Shown here piece after piece: positions 8,280 to 15,555 of a stretch of 23,182 nucleotides of DNA. A model generated the notes under the pieces. It was not told where the DNA came from, did no database searches, and saw nothing but the letters and a program-made list of their open reading frames with translations. Both the position numbers and the translations under genes were made by a program. How positions within the stretch are numbered: the stretch's first letter is position 1; each line of letters opens with the position of its first letter. Origin of the DNA: QPIN01 sp964472945 (GTDB taxonomy: Bacteria; Pseudomonadota; Gammaproteobacteria; Methylococcales; Methylomonadaceae); assembly GCA_964472945.1 (NCBI GenBank), contig CAYYNM010000026.1, forward strand, positions 1-23,182, read 5' to 3'.

Positions 8280-9026
8280 ATGTCATTCATGTTTACAGTA
8301 AGTCCCGATTTCACCCCTGACCACCTATCTGGCTGGTATATTTTTAATACTTGGATACAAAGACAAACAGACACTGCTATTCATTTGGAAATGTACAATG
8401 ATTTTCATAGCCAAAGAGAAGCCATACAAAATGATAAAATTGATTTGATCTATGCAAACCCATTCGATGCGGCGATGTTAGTGCGCGAAAAAGGTTTTCA
8501 GCCCTTGGTCAAAGCAGTAGGAGAAGCTGATGAAGCCATAATTGCTGTTAGTGCAGAAAATTCTCTGGCAGATGTTGCTCATTTGCCAGAGAAGACTAAA
8601 GTAGCCTTTACTGAAGACCCAGATGTGCATTTAATGGGAATGATTATGTTGGAACCTGCTGATTTGGATAAAACTAATATTATTGAAGTGCCTTCAGATA
8701 CTTATGTGCTGGTTGCAAAACATTTATTAAAAGGAGAGGCCGATGTAGGAATATTTTTGGCTGAATCGTATGATGACCTTTCTTCAATGATTAAAAAACA
8801 ACTAAGAATTTTGGTTAGAAGCCAAATAAGCGTTATTCATCACTCCTTAATGATTGGGCCTAAATTAGTAGACAAAAAAGAACAGTTTCAACAAGTATTA
8901 TTAGAGATGAATACTGATGAAAAAGGACAGGGCGTATTAAAAAGCCTTGGTTTTGAGGGCTGGGAAAAGGTTGAAAACGATGAAATGGAATTTATGATTG
9001 ACTTGATGGATGCTTTAAATACTTGA
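8280..9026 (+). CDS. PhnD-like phosphate/phosphonate-type binding protein lacking a signal peptide
   Basis: 248 residues from the second of two tandem ATG codons (8277, 8280); GGGAG at 8269-8273 is better spaced for 8280. The fold is that of PhnD-type periplasmic binding proteins: FTVSPDF at the start, then IDLIYANPFDAAMLVREKGFQPL with its aromatic/Asn ligand-pocket region, a hinge with IIAVSAENS, DVAHLPEKTKVAFTEDPD, and ADVGIFLAESYDDL. Family members are normally exported, but this one has neither a signal peptide nor a lipobox. It therefore probably works in the cytoplasm as a sensor rather than a transporter subunit, and no permease or ATPase is adjacent. It is the last gene of the GTPase/roadblock operon. 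The ligand is unknown; small oxyanion or phospho-ligands are a guess from the family. Confidence 0.7.
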   Translation: MSFMFTVSPDFTPDHLSGWYIFNTWIQRQTDTAIHLEMYNDFHSQREAIQNDKIDLIYANPFDAAMLVREKGFQPLVKAVGEADEAIIAVSAENSLADVAHLPEKTKVAFTEDPDVHLMGMIMLEPADLDKTNIIEVPSDTYVLVAKHLLKGEADVGIFLAESYDDLSSMIKKQLRILVRSQISVIHHSLMIGPKLVDKKEQFQQVLLEMNTDEKGQGVLKSLGFEGWEKVENDEMEFMIDLMDALNT

Positions 9027-9458
9027 TTAGTTAGCTATGATAAACAAGTTACGGCATCTTTCATTTTAACCCCAAAGTAGCTTACACTTTTTAAGTGGAA
9101 AATAGTAGTACCCCTTATAGGATGTGCTGAGGTACGAAGCGCATCAGCTAAGATGAGCTTGATGCGCCTCCTAACGTCGGCACATCCTATAGAAATATAA
9201 AGTATAAAGTGTAAACTGGAAAATGAAAGATGCCCAGGTTACCTAGTTGAAATATAATGAAACCTGATAACCCATAAGTCTCCGCCAAATTAGAATGCAG
9301 GAATGATGAGCTGTGTAGCTGCTTGTTTTTAAAATGGCAGAAGCCTTATGAGTAATCAGCTCAGAGGCTGTGACTTATATATTTTTTTACAAATACTGTT
9401 TTATAAAATAAGGCTATGTCACCGTTAAGCGTTGAAAATATTAAATCATAACATTAAC
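9027..9458. other. Intergenic region between convergent operons
   Basis: 432 bp between the converging PhnD-like and EAL genes. The first half is occupied by the nested inverted repeat at 9054-9233. The rest has no supported ORF. A weak inverted pair (CATAAGTCTCCGCCA near 9271 against TGGCAGAAGCCTTATG near 9335) is imperfect and its role is unclear. No good T-tailed terminator was found for either operon. Confidence 0.5.
9054..9233. repeat. 180-bp nested inverted repeat, MITE-like or REP-like
   Basis: Four sets of arms are nested about one centre. Outer: GCATCTTTCATTTT at 9054-9067, complement at 9220-9233, 14 bp perfect. Next: TTACACTTT at 9082-9090 with 9206-9214. Next: TATAGGATGTGC at 9116-9127 with 9180-9191, 12 bp perfect. 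Inner: GCGCATCA at 9139-9146 with 9160-9167. The whole can fold into one long interrupted hairpin. No ORF is inside. Its placement between convergent genes fits a non-autonomous element or folded transcript end. Confidence 0.7.
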
Positions 9459-10976
9459 TTAATAATCCTTCTTTGGATCAAATAACAACTCTGGTCTGCC
9501 TGTTAAGTAGCCTTGAAAGTAGTCTACACCCAGTTCATGTAATTTTTTCTGCTGTTCAGGGTACTCTACATATTCAGCAATAGTTTTTTTGTTTAAAAGT
9601 TTGGCCGATAAAATGATAAAACGGATGACTTGTTCTGAGTAAGGCTTGTTTAACATATGTTGTACAAAATAACCGTCAATTTTAAGGTTATCCACATGAA
9701 ATTTAGACAGGTTAGCCAAGTTGCTAGAGCCAATGCCAATATCATCTAATGATAGTTGACAACCCAGTTCATGTTTTAATTTAAACATTAATTGGGAGGC
9801 TTGTTCATAATCCTTATCGGCAACATTTTCAGTAATCTCAAAACAGACTTGTTTAGGGTTAACATTATATTGTTTGAACAAGTTTTTTGCTGAATCAAAA
9901 AATTGGGGGTACCGTACTGTGCTACCTGATATGTTGATTGAATAGATGGTATTTGTGGGATGAAGCTGTATAAAACGACAGAAATTTTTAATCACGTAAA
10001 GATCCAGTTCTCGACTGACGTTAAATAGTTCTGCCGTTTTAAGAAACTTGGCGGGTGGGAATACGCGGCCATTTGGGTCTTTATAACGTAATAAAATCTC
10101 GGCTTTATTGGCACTTTTCTGAGGAATAGCAGAAACAATCGGTTGGGCATATAAAATAAAATGTTTTTCAATTAAACCAACTCTTAAAAGGGGTAATGAA
10201 TGTAAACTATCAAAATATTGATGTAATCTTTGATTATCAGGTTGTACAACTTTAACAATGCTATTACCTACGTTTCTGGCTTGATACAATGCTTCTTCTG
10301 CCGCAGTGATAGCAAGTTCTGGCTTGTTATAAACGGGGGCTAATGGTGTTAAACCAATAGTTAACTTTGGATAATAGGTTTTAGCTGTTTTTTTATTTTT
10401 ATAGGCATTGATTTTAATCGATTTTTGGTCAAGATTTTTTGCCAGTAGCTCAGCAATGTCGACGGACTCCTGTACAGGGTGTTCTAAAATTAAAGCAAAA
10501 AGGTGATGATTAAGTTTTGTACTATACGAACAATCAGAATCAAACGCATGTTTAAGTATTATTTTTTCTATAATGCTAATTAACTTATGTTCTGCCCAGA
10601 ACCCTTGTAACAACCGGGCAACTTGAATGGCATTATTTATTTCGATAAAAATTAAACATGAGTTTCCTTGCTTTTGATTGCATTGCTGCTGCATTATGAC
10701 CAAGAAATCATGGTAATTCATTAATTTCAGTTTATTGTTTATTTTTTTACCGTGCTTCCTAAGTGCTTTTACAGTCGAATAGGTTGAAACAAAATAGGGA
10801 ACAAGGTAAGTTAAGCCAATTTTTATCCAGTCAATGAATTGTATGTGACCCAAGTAAAGTTTGTCACCATAATTTACCAACATAAGTACAGTTCCAACTA
10901 ATATTGCCAGCTTTCCTGAGCACATCATTACATCCCGTTGGAAAGCACACTGTAACCAGGGTATTAGGGTGTTCAT
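9459..10976 (-). CDS. NrtS-like membrane domain fused to degenerate GGDEF and EAL domains
   Basis: 505 residues. Residues about 5-72 form two membrane segments with close resemblance to the NrtS family: ILVGTVLMLVNYGDKLYLG, then IGLTYLVPYFVSTYSTVKAL. Residues about 90-245 have the outline of a GGDEF domain, but the motif itself is lost (HLFALIL follows NHH). Residues about 255-500 are an EAL phosphodiesterase domain with most catalytic positions present: AEILLRYK (E-I-L for E-A-L), NISG, CFEITE, DDIGIGSS, LKIDGYFV, AEYVE and FQGYLTGRP. It is therefore probably a membrane-bound c-di-GMP phosphodiesterase; activity is inferred. The ATG follows the upstream stop with one base between, so translation is likely coupled to the glutamate-synthase-like gene. 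Confidence 0.88.
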   Translation of the reverse strand: MNTLIPWLQCAFQRDVMMCSGKLAILVGTVLMLVNYGDKLYLGHIQFIDWIKIGLTYLVPYFVSTYSTVKALRKHGKKINNKLKLMNYHDFLVIMQQQCNQKQGNSCLIFIEINNAIQVARLLQGFWAEHKLISIIEKIILKHAFDSDCSYSTKLNHHLFALILEHPVQESVDIAELLAKNLDQKSIKINAYKNKKTAKTYYPKLTIGLTPLAPVYNKPELAITAAEEALYQARNVGNSIVKVVQPDNQRLHQYFDSLHSLPLLRVGLIEKHFILYAQPIVSAIPQKSANKAEILLRYKDPNGRVFPPAKFLKTAELFNVSRELDLYVIKNFCRFIQLHPTNTIYSINISGSTVRYPQFFDSAKNLFKQYNVNPKQVCFEITENVADKDYEQASQLMFKLKHELGCQLSLDDIGIGSSNLANLSKFHVDNLKIDGYFVQHMLNKPYSEQVIRFIILSAKLLNKKTIAEYVEYPEQQKKLHELGVDYFQGYLTGRPELLFDPKKDY

Positions 10977-10977
10977 A

Positions 10978-12582
10978 TTAGTTAATCACGCAAACAGGGT
11001 TGTTAAACATTTCGCTATTAGCCTGTTTAATATCTTCGGCATAATCGTCTGGAAAGGGTTCTGTCAATAAACAGCCCGTTTTCAAAGAGGGATAAATAGT
11101 TTGATAGTGGCTGATTTGTGTTTGACTGGTACGTCTGAATATATGTTGTCGGTTAAGTTCTTCGGTTGTAGATAAGCCAACGGCTGCAATTATTTCAGCG
11201 GTACTTTTAATGGTTTCATGGTGGAAATTGGCAACTCGTTGGCGCTTGTCTTTTATATCCAGCCCTTTTATTAAACGAGGTTGTTGGGCTGTTATCCCAG
11301 TAGGGCAGTTACCTTTATTACATCGTAATGATTGAATACAGCCCATTGCCAACATCATGCCACGAGCACTATTGCATAAATCAGCCCCCAGACTTAAACG
11401 TTTAACAATATGGAAACCGGTAAAAATTTTACCTGATGCAATAATCTTAATCTCTTTTTTTAAATCAAAACCAATCAAGCAATTACTTACAAAAACAATA
11501 GCATCCATTAATGGCATACCTATGGAGTTAGTGTATTCCAAAGGAGCAGCACCTGTTCCTCCCTCTCCACCATCAACAGTAATAAAATCGGGTTTAATCC
11601 CCGTTTCGAGCATAGCTTTACATAAAGCGATAAAGTCACTGCGTTGACCGATACATAATTTAAAACCAATGGGTTTCCCAGCAGACAAAGTACGTAATTT
11701 ATGAATAAATTGCATCAGTTCTTTGGGTGTGGAAAAACTTGAATGGGTTGCAGGGGAATTGATTTGAGTATAAGGCTCGACACCTCTAATTGTAGCAATT
11801 TCTGGAGTATTTTTGCAGGCGGGTAAAACACCACCATGCCCCGGTTTAGCACCTTGAGATAGTTTAATTTCTATCATTTTAACAACTGTCAAATTGGCAT
11901 TTTTAGTAAACTGGTTTTTATCAAATTGACCATTTTCTTTTCTGCAACCAAAGTAGCCTGTACCAATTTGCCAAATCAAGTCCCCTCCATTATTTAAATG
12001 ATATTGACTGATTCCACCTTCACCTGTGTTATGGGCAAAATTCCCCAGTTTAGCACCACCGTTTAATGCCATAATGGCATGACTACTTAATGCGCCAAAA
12101 CTCATAGCTGAAATATTTAGCAAACTGGCATGGTAAGGTTGTTTACAATCACTTCCTCCTACCCAGATGCGCAGATCATGATTAGTATCAGACAAGCTTT
12201 TAGCGGCTAATGAATGAGCAATCCATTCATACCCAACCCTATAAACATCAAATTTGGTCCCATAAGGTACAGAATCCATTTGCTTTTTAGACCGCTGGTA
12301 AACCACTGAACGAAACACACGGTTAATAGGAGAGCCACTCAGGTCGGGTTCAATAAAATACTGCTGAATCATAGGTCGTATTTCTTCCATCAGCCAGCGG
12401 ATATGTCCAAATATTGGATAATTTCTCCAGAGGGTATGCCTTGTTTGTAAGGTGTCGAATATACCCAATAGTATAAAGGGCATAATAAATACAAGTATCA
12501 AAAAGATAGGTGGATAAATAAAAGTGGCACTGGCTAAGAATAAACTGATTAGAAGGCTGAATATTAAAAATTTATTGTTCAT
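10978..12582 (-). CDS. FMN-binding glutamate synthase family protein, membrane-anchored
   Basis: 534 residues. The first 45 are hydrophobic, with one or two membrane segments, and are followed by a GltB-type FMN domain. Visible signatures are the GHGGVLP segment, SPATHSSFSTPKELMQFI, VDGGEGGTGAAP (about 336-347) with the FMN-phosphate loop, IIASGKIFTG, and the iron-sulfur Cys set C415-x5-C421-x4-C426, the spacing of the [3Fe-4S] cluster in glutamate synthase. There is no glutamine-amidotransferase domain, so it cannot use glutamine by itself. This single-domain family is common but has no settled substrate. It lies 15 bp downstream of the doxX pseudogene and 1 bp upstream of the EAL gene, so it may be expressed with the hvf operon. 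Confidence 0.9.
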   Translation of the reverse strand: MNNKFLIFSLLISLFLASATFIYPPIFLILVFIMPFILLGIFDTLQTRHTLWRNYPIFGHIRWLMEEIRPMIQQYFIEPDLSGSPINRVFRSVVYQRSKKQMDSVPYGTKFDVYRVGYEWIAHSLAAKSLSDTNHDLRIWVGGSDCKQPYHASLLNISAMSFGALSSHAIMALNGGAKLGNFAHNTGEGGISQYHLNNGGDLIWQIGTGYFGCRKENGQFDKNQFTKNANLTVVKMIEIKLSQGAKPGHGGVLPACKNTPEIATIRGVEPYTQINSPATHSSFSTPKELMQFIHKLRTLSAGKPIGFKLCIGQRSDFIALCKAMLETGIKPDFITVDGGEGGTGAAPLEYTNSIGMPLMDAIVFVSNCLIGFDLKKEIKIIASGKIFTGFHIVKRLSLGADLCNSARGMMLAMGCIQSLRCNKGNCPTGITAQQPRLIKGLDIKDKRQRVANFHHETIKSTAEIIAAVGLSTTEELNRQHIFRRTSQTQISHYQTIYPSLKTGCLLTEPFPDDYAEDIKQANSEMFNNPVCVIN

Positions 12583-12597
12583 TCTTATTAGGCTTAA

Positions 12598-13327
12598 TTA
12601 GCATTTCATGGGTGGTTTGGAAAATAGATATTTATTTAATATATAATCCAGACTCCAGTGCCCAGCACCACCAAATAACAAGGGCATAAACATAATCAGG
12701 TAAAGTAAAGGTAATTTAAAATTACCATGACCTTTATTAGTAATAGTGTAACCCTGCCATAAGTCTGATAAGGTATTCCAGTCACTAGGCCAGTGCACGG
12801 TATTGATTGCAACCACAGTTAAAATAATAAGAGATAAAGCAAAAAATTGAGTGGCTAAGCCTAGGAGGCTGTCCGAGAATAGAGAACCTGCTACGGAAAA
12901 AGCCCTTTTGGCCACTTTCCCCGTTCATTTTCGTTACACGCGTAAACTATTATATTCAAATGAACGAAAAAATTGACTCAAAAGGGCTTTCCCTCGCGAC
13001 GGTTTCTATTCTCGGACAGCCTCCTAGCAGTAAAGCAAGCGCACCAATAATTTCAAACCAGGTTCCCATTGCCTAAAGCATATCATTGGGCAATAAATTA
13101 AAAGGAAGTGGAAAAGTGATGTGCCCAAACCAGTTGTTACCCTCAAACTTCATAATGCCAGCTTCCCAGAATTCATAGGCGAGAATTAAACGTAATAAGA
13201 AGGGAGGGAATTGATTTGAACTATTTTCTAAAAAGCTAATAGTTTTTTGATATATAGATTTGAAAATACTTGCTAATGTAGGGCTTAAAGCATTATGGGT
13301 GTTTATATCTGAGAGAATGTTATTCAT
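12598..13327 (-). pseudogene. DoxX-family protein of hvf operon, broken by stop codon and MITE
   Basis: Two fragments of one DoxX-type membrane protein. The N-terminal part (13327 to 13076) ends in FNLLPNDML at an in-frame TAG (13075-13073). Reading through gives AMGTWFEIIGALALLLG in the same frame, so the TAG probably replaces one residue, plausibly TGG (Trp) to TAG. A 159-bp MITE with a duplicated CTAG then interrupts the codons for LLGLATQFF. Removing 163 bp restores the frame exactly, into ALSLIILTVVAINTVHW and on to a C-terminus KPPMKC. The ancestral gene would encode 188 residues, normal for DoxX. Its position after hvfC matches the DoxX member (HvfD/HvfX type) of copper-peptide operons. 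The start overlaps the hvfC stop by 8 bp. The downstream piece could be translated from a GTG inside the MITE (12915), but function is unlikely. Confidence 0.9.
12865..13023. mobile_element. 159-bp MITE with CTAG target duplication
   Basis: Ends GAGGCTGTCCGAGAATAGA and its complement are perfect for at least 19 bp, and imperfect inverted similarity extends about 45 bp to AAGCCCTTTT on both sides. CTAG lies on each side (12861-12864, 13024-13027). Excising one CTAG plus the element rejoins the doxX reading frame precisely, which proves insertion. An inner inverted pair (GTTCATTT/AAATGAAC) is present. There is no transposase, so it is non-autonomous. The 4-bp CTAG target fits some IS5-type transposases, an inference only. 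Confidence 0.9.
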
Positions 13328-14135
13328 TGAGTGAGCCTATAATAATATGTTGTTGCTCCAGTTGTTTGAGCATGTCCGTGCCAAAAGGCAGTATAGTTTC
13401 ATGGTCGCCATAATGCATTGCAGCGGCTAGCTCTAGTAAAATCTGTTTGCCCGTACTCAACCCCTCTTGTGTTAATTCAATTAGGCGAGCGGTAATGCTA
13501 TTGATTTCTATAAACTGAACCTTGTCATTATTGTCTCTCAGGCCTACTAAAATAATAGCTTCCTGGCTATAGGGTTCGGATCGAGATTCCCAGTTATTCC
13601 AGTAAGAGTTTAATGCGCTGATATTTTGTACAGGGTAATGGTAATGTAATAAATGAAGTATTGGGTTTAAAGCTGGCGTAACATCTAATATATTATCAGT
13701 GATTGAAAAACAAGGTTTGGAGGGCTTTGCTTTTTCTGTTTCCAAAACCAGTTCCATCCATTCAAAATGGGCTAGTTCAATGATAAACTCTGGCAACACG
13801 ATGTCTGACTGATTATGCATTAGGTAATCAATAAATTCATCAGGTATTTCACGATAAAGTGGGGATTTACATTGATGCTCACTGATAAAATTTTTAATGA
13901 GTTTCTGCCAGCGTTCAGAGCCTAACAATTGACAACTAATAGGGAAGCAATTATCTAAGCTGCCTTCAATTTTACTGAATAACAGTTTAGCGTAGATACT
14001 ACTTTTTACGGGTAATGAATCGGGTACAGTACCATCTTTAAGGGGGTTGCGAATATAATCAACAAACCGGTGTTGATATTGCTGAAACTCGGGCAGGGCA
14101 TCATTAATGGGTGAAATAACGGAGGGTGATTGCAT
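13320..14135 (-). CDS. hvfC: DUF2063 partner protein of MNIO maturase (HvfC-like)
   Basis: 271 residues, cytoplasmic. The N-terminal half is the DUF2063 domain: LPEFQQYQHRFVDYIRNP near residues 14-31, then VKSSIYAKLLFSKIEGSLDN, FPISCQLLGSERWQKLIKNF, and the segment LPEFIIELAHFEWMELVLE. The C-terminal half is a more variable sheet-rich region with LLHYHYPVQNI and a helix LLELAAAM. DUF2063 proteins (BufC, HvfC, and MbnC in methanobactin clusters) pair with DUF692 enzymes and help present the precursor peptide. It starts 9 bp after the hvfB stop and overlaps the doxX start by 8 bp, a tightly coupled operon. It appears intact even though the next gene is broken. Confidence 0.9.
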   Translation of the reverse strand: MQSPSVISPINDALPEFQQYQHRFVDYIRNPLKDGTVPDSLPVKSSIYAKLLFSKIEGSLDNCFPISCQLLGSERWQKLIKNFISEHQCKSPLYREIPDEFIDYLMHNQSDIVLPEFIIELAHFEWMELVLETEKAKPSKPCFSITDNILDVTPALNPILHLLHYHYPVQNISALNSYWNNWESRSEPYSQEAIILVGLRDNNDKVQFIEINSITARLIELTQEGLSTGKQILLELAAAMHYGDHETILPFGTDMLKQLEQQHIIIGSLNE

Positions 14136-14144
14136 TTGATACTC

Positions 14145-14993
14145 CTAAGCCGTTTTTTTGAGTTGTTGAATCTGCCACTGACTCTGGTAGTGGGCAATTT
14201 TTTCAACTTCAGTGATTAAGTTGGCTAAAGGGGGAATATTAAAATCTCGTTCCAACAGTGTTGGAAACATGCCAAACTGATTATAAGCTATTTCCAGTAA
14301 ATGCCAAACTGGATCAATAACATCTTGCCCATGACTATCAATAATTAAGTCTGGTGATTCCTGATCATGCCCAGCAATATGGCAATAGACAATTCTTTCC
14401 CCCGATAGACCTAATAAAAATTGCTCTGCATCATAATTATGATTAATACTATTAACATAGATATTATTAACATCCAGGTGTAGCCAACAATTCGCCTCCT
14501 CAATCACGGCATTAATAAAACTTAATTCATCCATATCGGAGATGGGGGAAGCGGCATAATAAGACGCATTTTCAATAGCGATATGACACTCTAGAATATC
14601 TTGTGTACGTTGAATACGTTTGGCGACATAATGTACGGCTTCTTCTGTAAAAGGGATGGGTAACAGGTCATACAAATGACCGTTATCGGCACAATAACTT
14701 AAATGTTCAGTATATAGCTGAATTTGATGTTCAGCCATAAATGCTTTAATGCGCAATAAAAAACCTTCATCTAAAGAATCTGGTCCACCGATAGAGAGTG
14801 ATAAGCCATGCGCAACAAAAGGGTATCGCTCAGTAAACCAGCGAAAGTCTTTCGCCCTTTTACCGCCTAAATCAAGATAATTTTCAGGGGAAATTTCAAA
14901 GAAATTAATGCAATTTGGTACAGACTGCATCAACGGTAGCATATGCTCCCGTCGAAGACCCAGTCCAGCACCGTCAAGTTGGGGTCTATTCAT
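14145..14993 (-). CDS. hvfB: MNIO-type RiPP maturase (DUF692, HvfB-like)
   Basis: 282 residues, the usual length. DUF692 enzymes are multinuclear non-heme iron oxygenases that modify cysteines of precursor peptides; HvfB installs oxazolone/thioamide pairs on EGKCG motifs in Haemophilus. Expected conserved features are present: GLGLRREHM (10-18), FFEISPENY (31-39), His62 in AHGLSLSIGG, Glu96-His97 in YTEHLSYC, Glu141-Asn142, HLDVNN with His172 and Asp174, CHIAGH with His205 and His209, DSHGQDV with Asp219 and His221, and LLERD with Glu249. All likely metal ligands of the TIM-barrel site seem intact. It follows the precursor gene by 28 bp, and hvfC follows it. No strong Shine-Dalgarno is seen. 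Confidence 0.95.
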   Translation of the reverse strand: MNRPQLDGAGLGLRREHMLPLMQSVPNCINFFEISPENYLDLGGKRAKDFRWFTERYPFVAHGLSLSIGGPDSLDEGFLLRIKAFMAEHQIQLYTEHLSYCADNGHLYDLLPIPFTEEAVHYVAKRIQRTQDILECHIAIENASYYAASPISDMDELSFINAVIEEANCWLHLDVNNIYVNSINHNYDAEQFLLGLSGERIVYCHIAGHDQESPDLIIDSHGQDVIDPVWHLLEIAYNQFGMFPTLLERDFNIPPLANLITEVEKIAHYQSQWQIQQLKKTA

Positions 14994-15021
14994 AACGGGA
15001 GCCTACTTTAGAGGTAGTTGT

Positions 15022-15555
15022 TTATGTCTGAGGAGCAGCCATTTTATCGCCACACTTGCCTTCACTGCATTTTCCTTCTTGCATTTTTTCCATTTTGCCA
15101 TTGCAAGCGCCTTCTTTCATTTTCATTTTCATTTTATCGCCACATTTTCCTTCNNNNNNNNNNNNNNNNNNNNNNNNNNNNNNNNNNNNNNNNNNNNNNN
15201 NNNNNNNNNNNNNNNNNNNNNNNNNNNNNNNNNNNNNNNNNNNNNNNNNNNNNCATTTTCCTTCTTGCATTTTCCCCATTTTCCCACTGCAAGCACCTTC
15301 CTTCATTTTATCGCCGCACTTTCCTTCGCTACATTTACCTTCTTGCATTTTCCCCATTTTTCCATTGCAAGCACCTTCCTTCATTTTATCGCCACATTTT
15401 CCTTCTCCCCCCTTCATCATACCTTCAGCAAGTTGAGTGGCATTAGTGACTTTTTGCATTTCAAATGGGTTTTCAGAGGCTTGAGCAATAGGTGCAGCTA
15501 ATAAAGACATTGCTACAGCACCGCCAAAAGATGAAATTAATTTAGTTTTAGTCAT
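15022..15555 (-). CDS. hvfA: HvfA-like secreted Cys/Lys/Gly repeat precursor peptide, gap inside
   Basis: Translation starts at ATG 15555, preceded by TTTGGAGA at good spacing. A signal peptide covers about residues 1-26 (MTKTKLISSF, then an Ala-rich core, cleavage near AQA-S). The mature part is a tandem repeat of about 26 residues (78 bp): EGKCGDKMKEGACNGKMGKM, then QEGKCS. Four EGKCG copies, at least two EGKCS and three EGAC(N/S)G are visible, with 9 Cys visible outside the gap. EGKCG is the motif that HvfB converts to a copper-binding oxazolone/thioamide pair, so this is the substrate of the hvfB/hvfC products and probably a periplasmic or secreted copper-binding peptide. The 100-N gap at 15154-15253 lies within the repeat, so the true copy number is unknown. 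The last copy has a KMKMKMK expansion. Confidence 0.92.
   Translation of the reverse strand: MTKTKLISSFGGAVAMSLLAAPIAQASENPFEMQKVTNATQLAEGMMKGGEGKCGDKMKEGACNGKMGKMQEGKCSEGKCGDKMKEGACSGKMGKMQEGKXXXXXXXXXXXXXXXXXXXXXXXXXXXXXXXXXXEGKCGDKMKMKMKEGACNGKMEKMQEGKCSEGKCGDKMAAPQT
15154..15253. other. 100-N scaffold gap inside the hvfA tandem repeat
   Basis: Both sides end in repeat sequence (CATTTTCCTTC occurs at both edges, 11 bp). The assembler most likely broke on the 78-bp repeat. The real content may be anything from a simple overlap to several more repeat units. Confidence 0.85.
15262..15405 (-). repeat. 78-bp tandem repeats within hvfA (visible part)
   Basis: The coding strand repeats a near-identical 78-bp unit encoding the 26-residue block that begins EGKCGDKMKEGAC. 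Further units lie beyond the gap, at 15025-15153. Boundaries are approximate because the unit is itself built from EGKC/EGAC subrepeats. Confidence 0.75.

Noticed and set aside
12598..12915. A standalone 105-residue membrane protein
   Set aside because: Its first 18 residues come from the MITE; the rest is the C-terminal half of the broken DoxX.
15022..15405. CRISPR array suggested by regular repeats
   Set aside because: The repeats are in-frame coding units of 78 bp without unique spacers.
14908..15501. Plus-strand Phe/His-rich open frames opposite hvfA
   Set aside because: They are the antisense of the Cys/Lys/Gly repeat and run through the N gap; the minus-strand reading has a signal peptide, ribosome site and operon partners.
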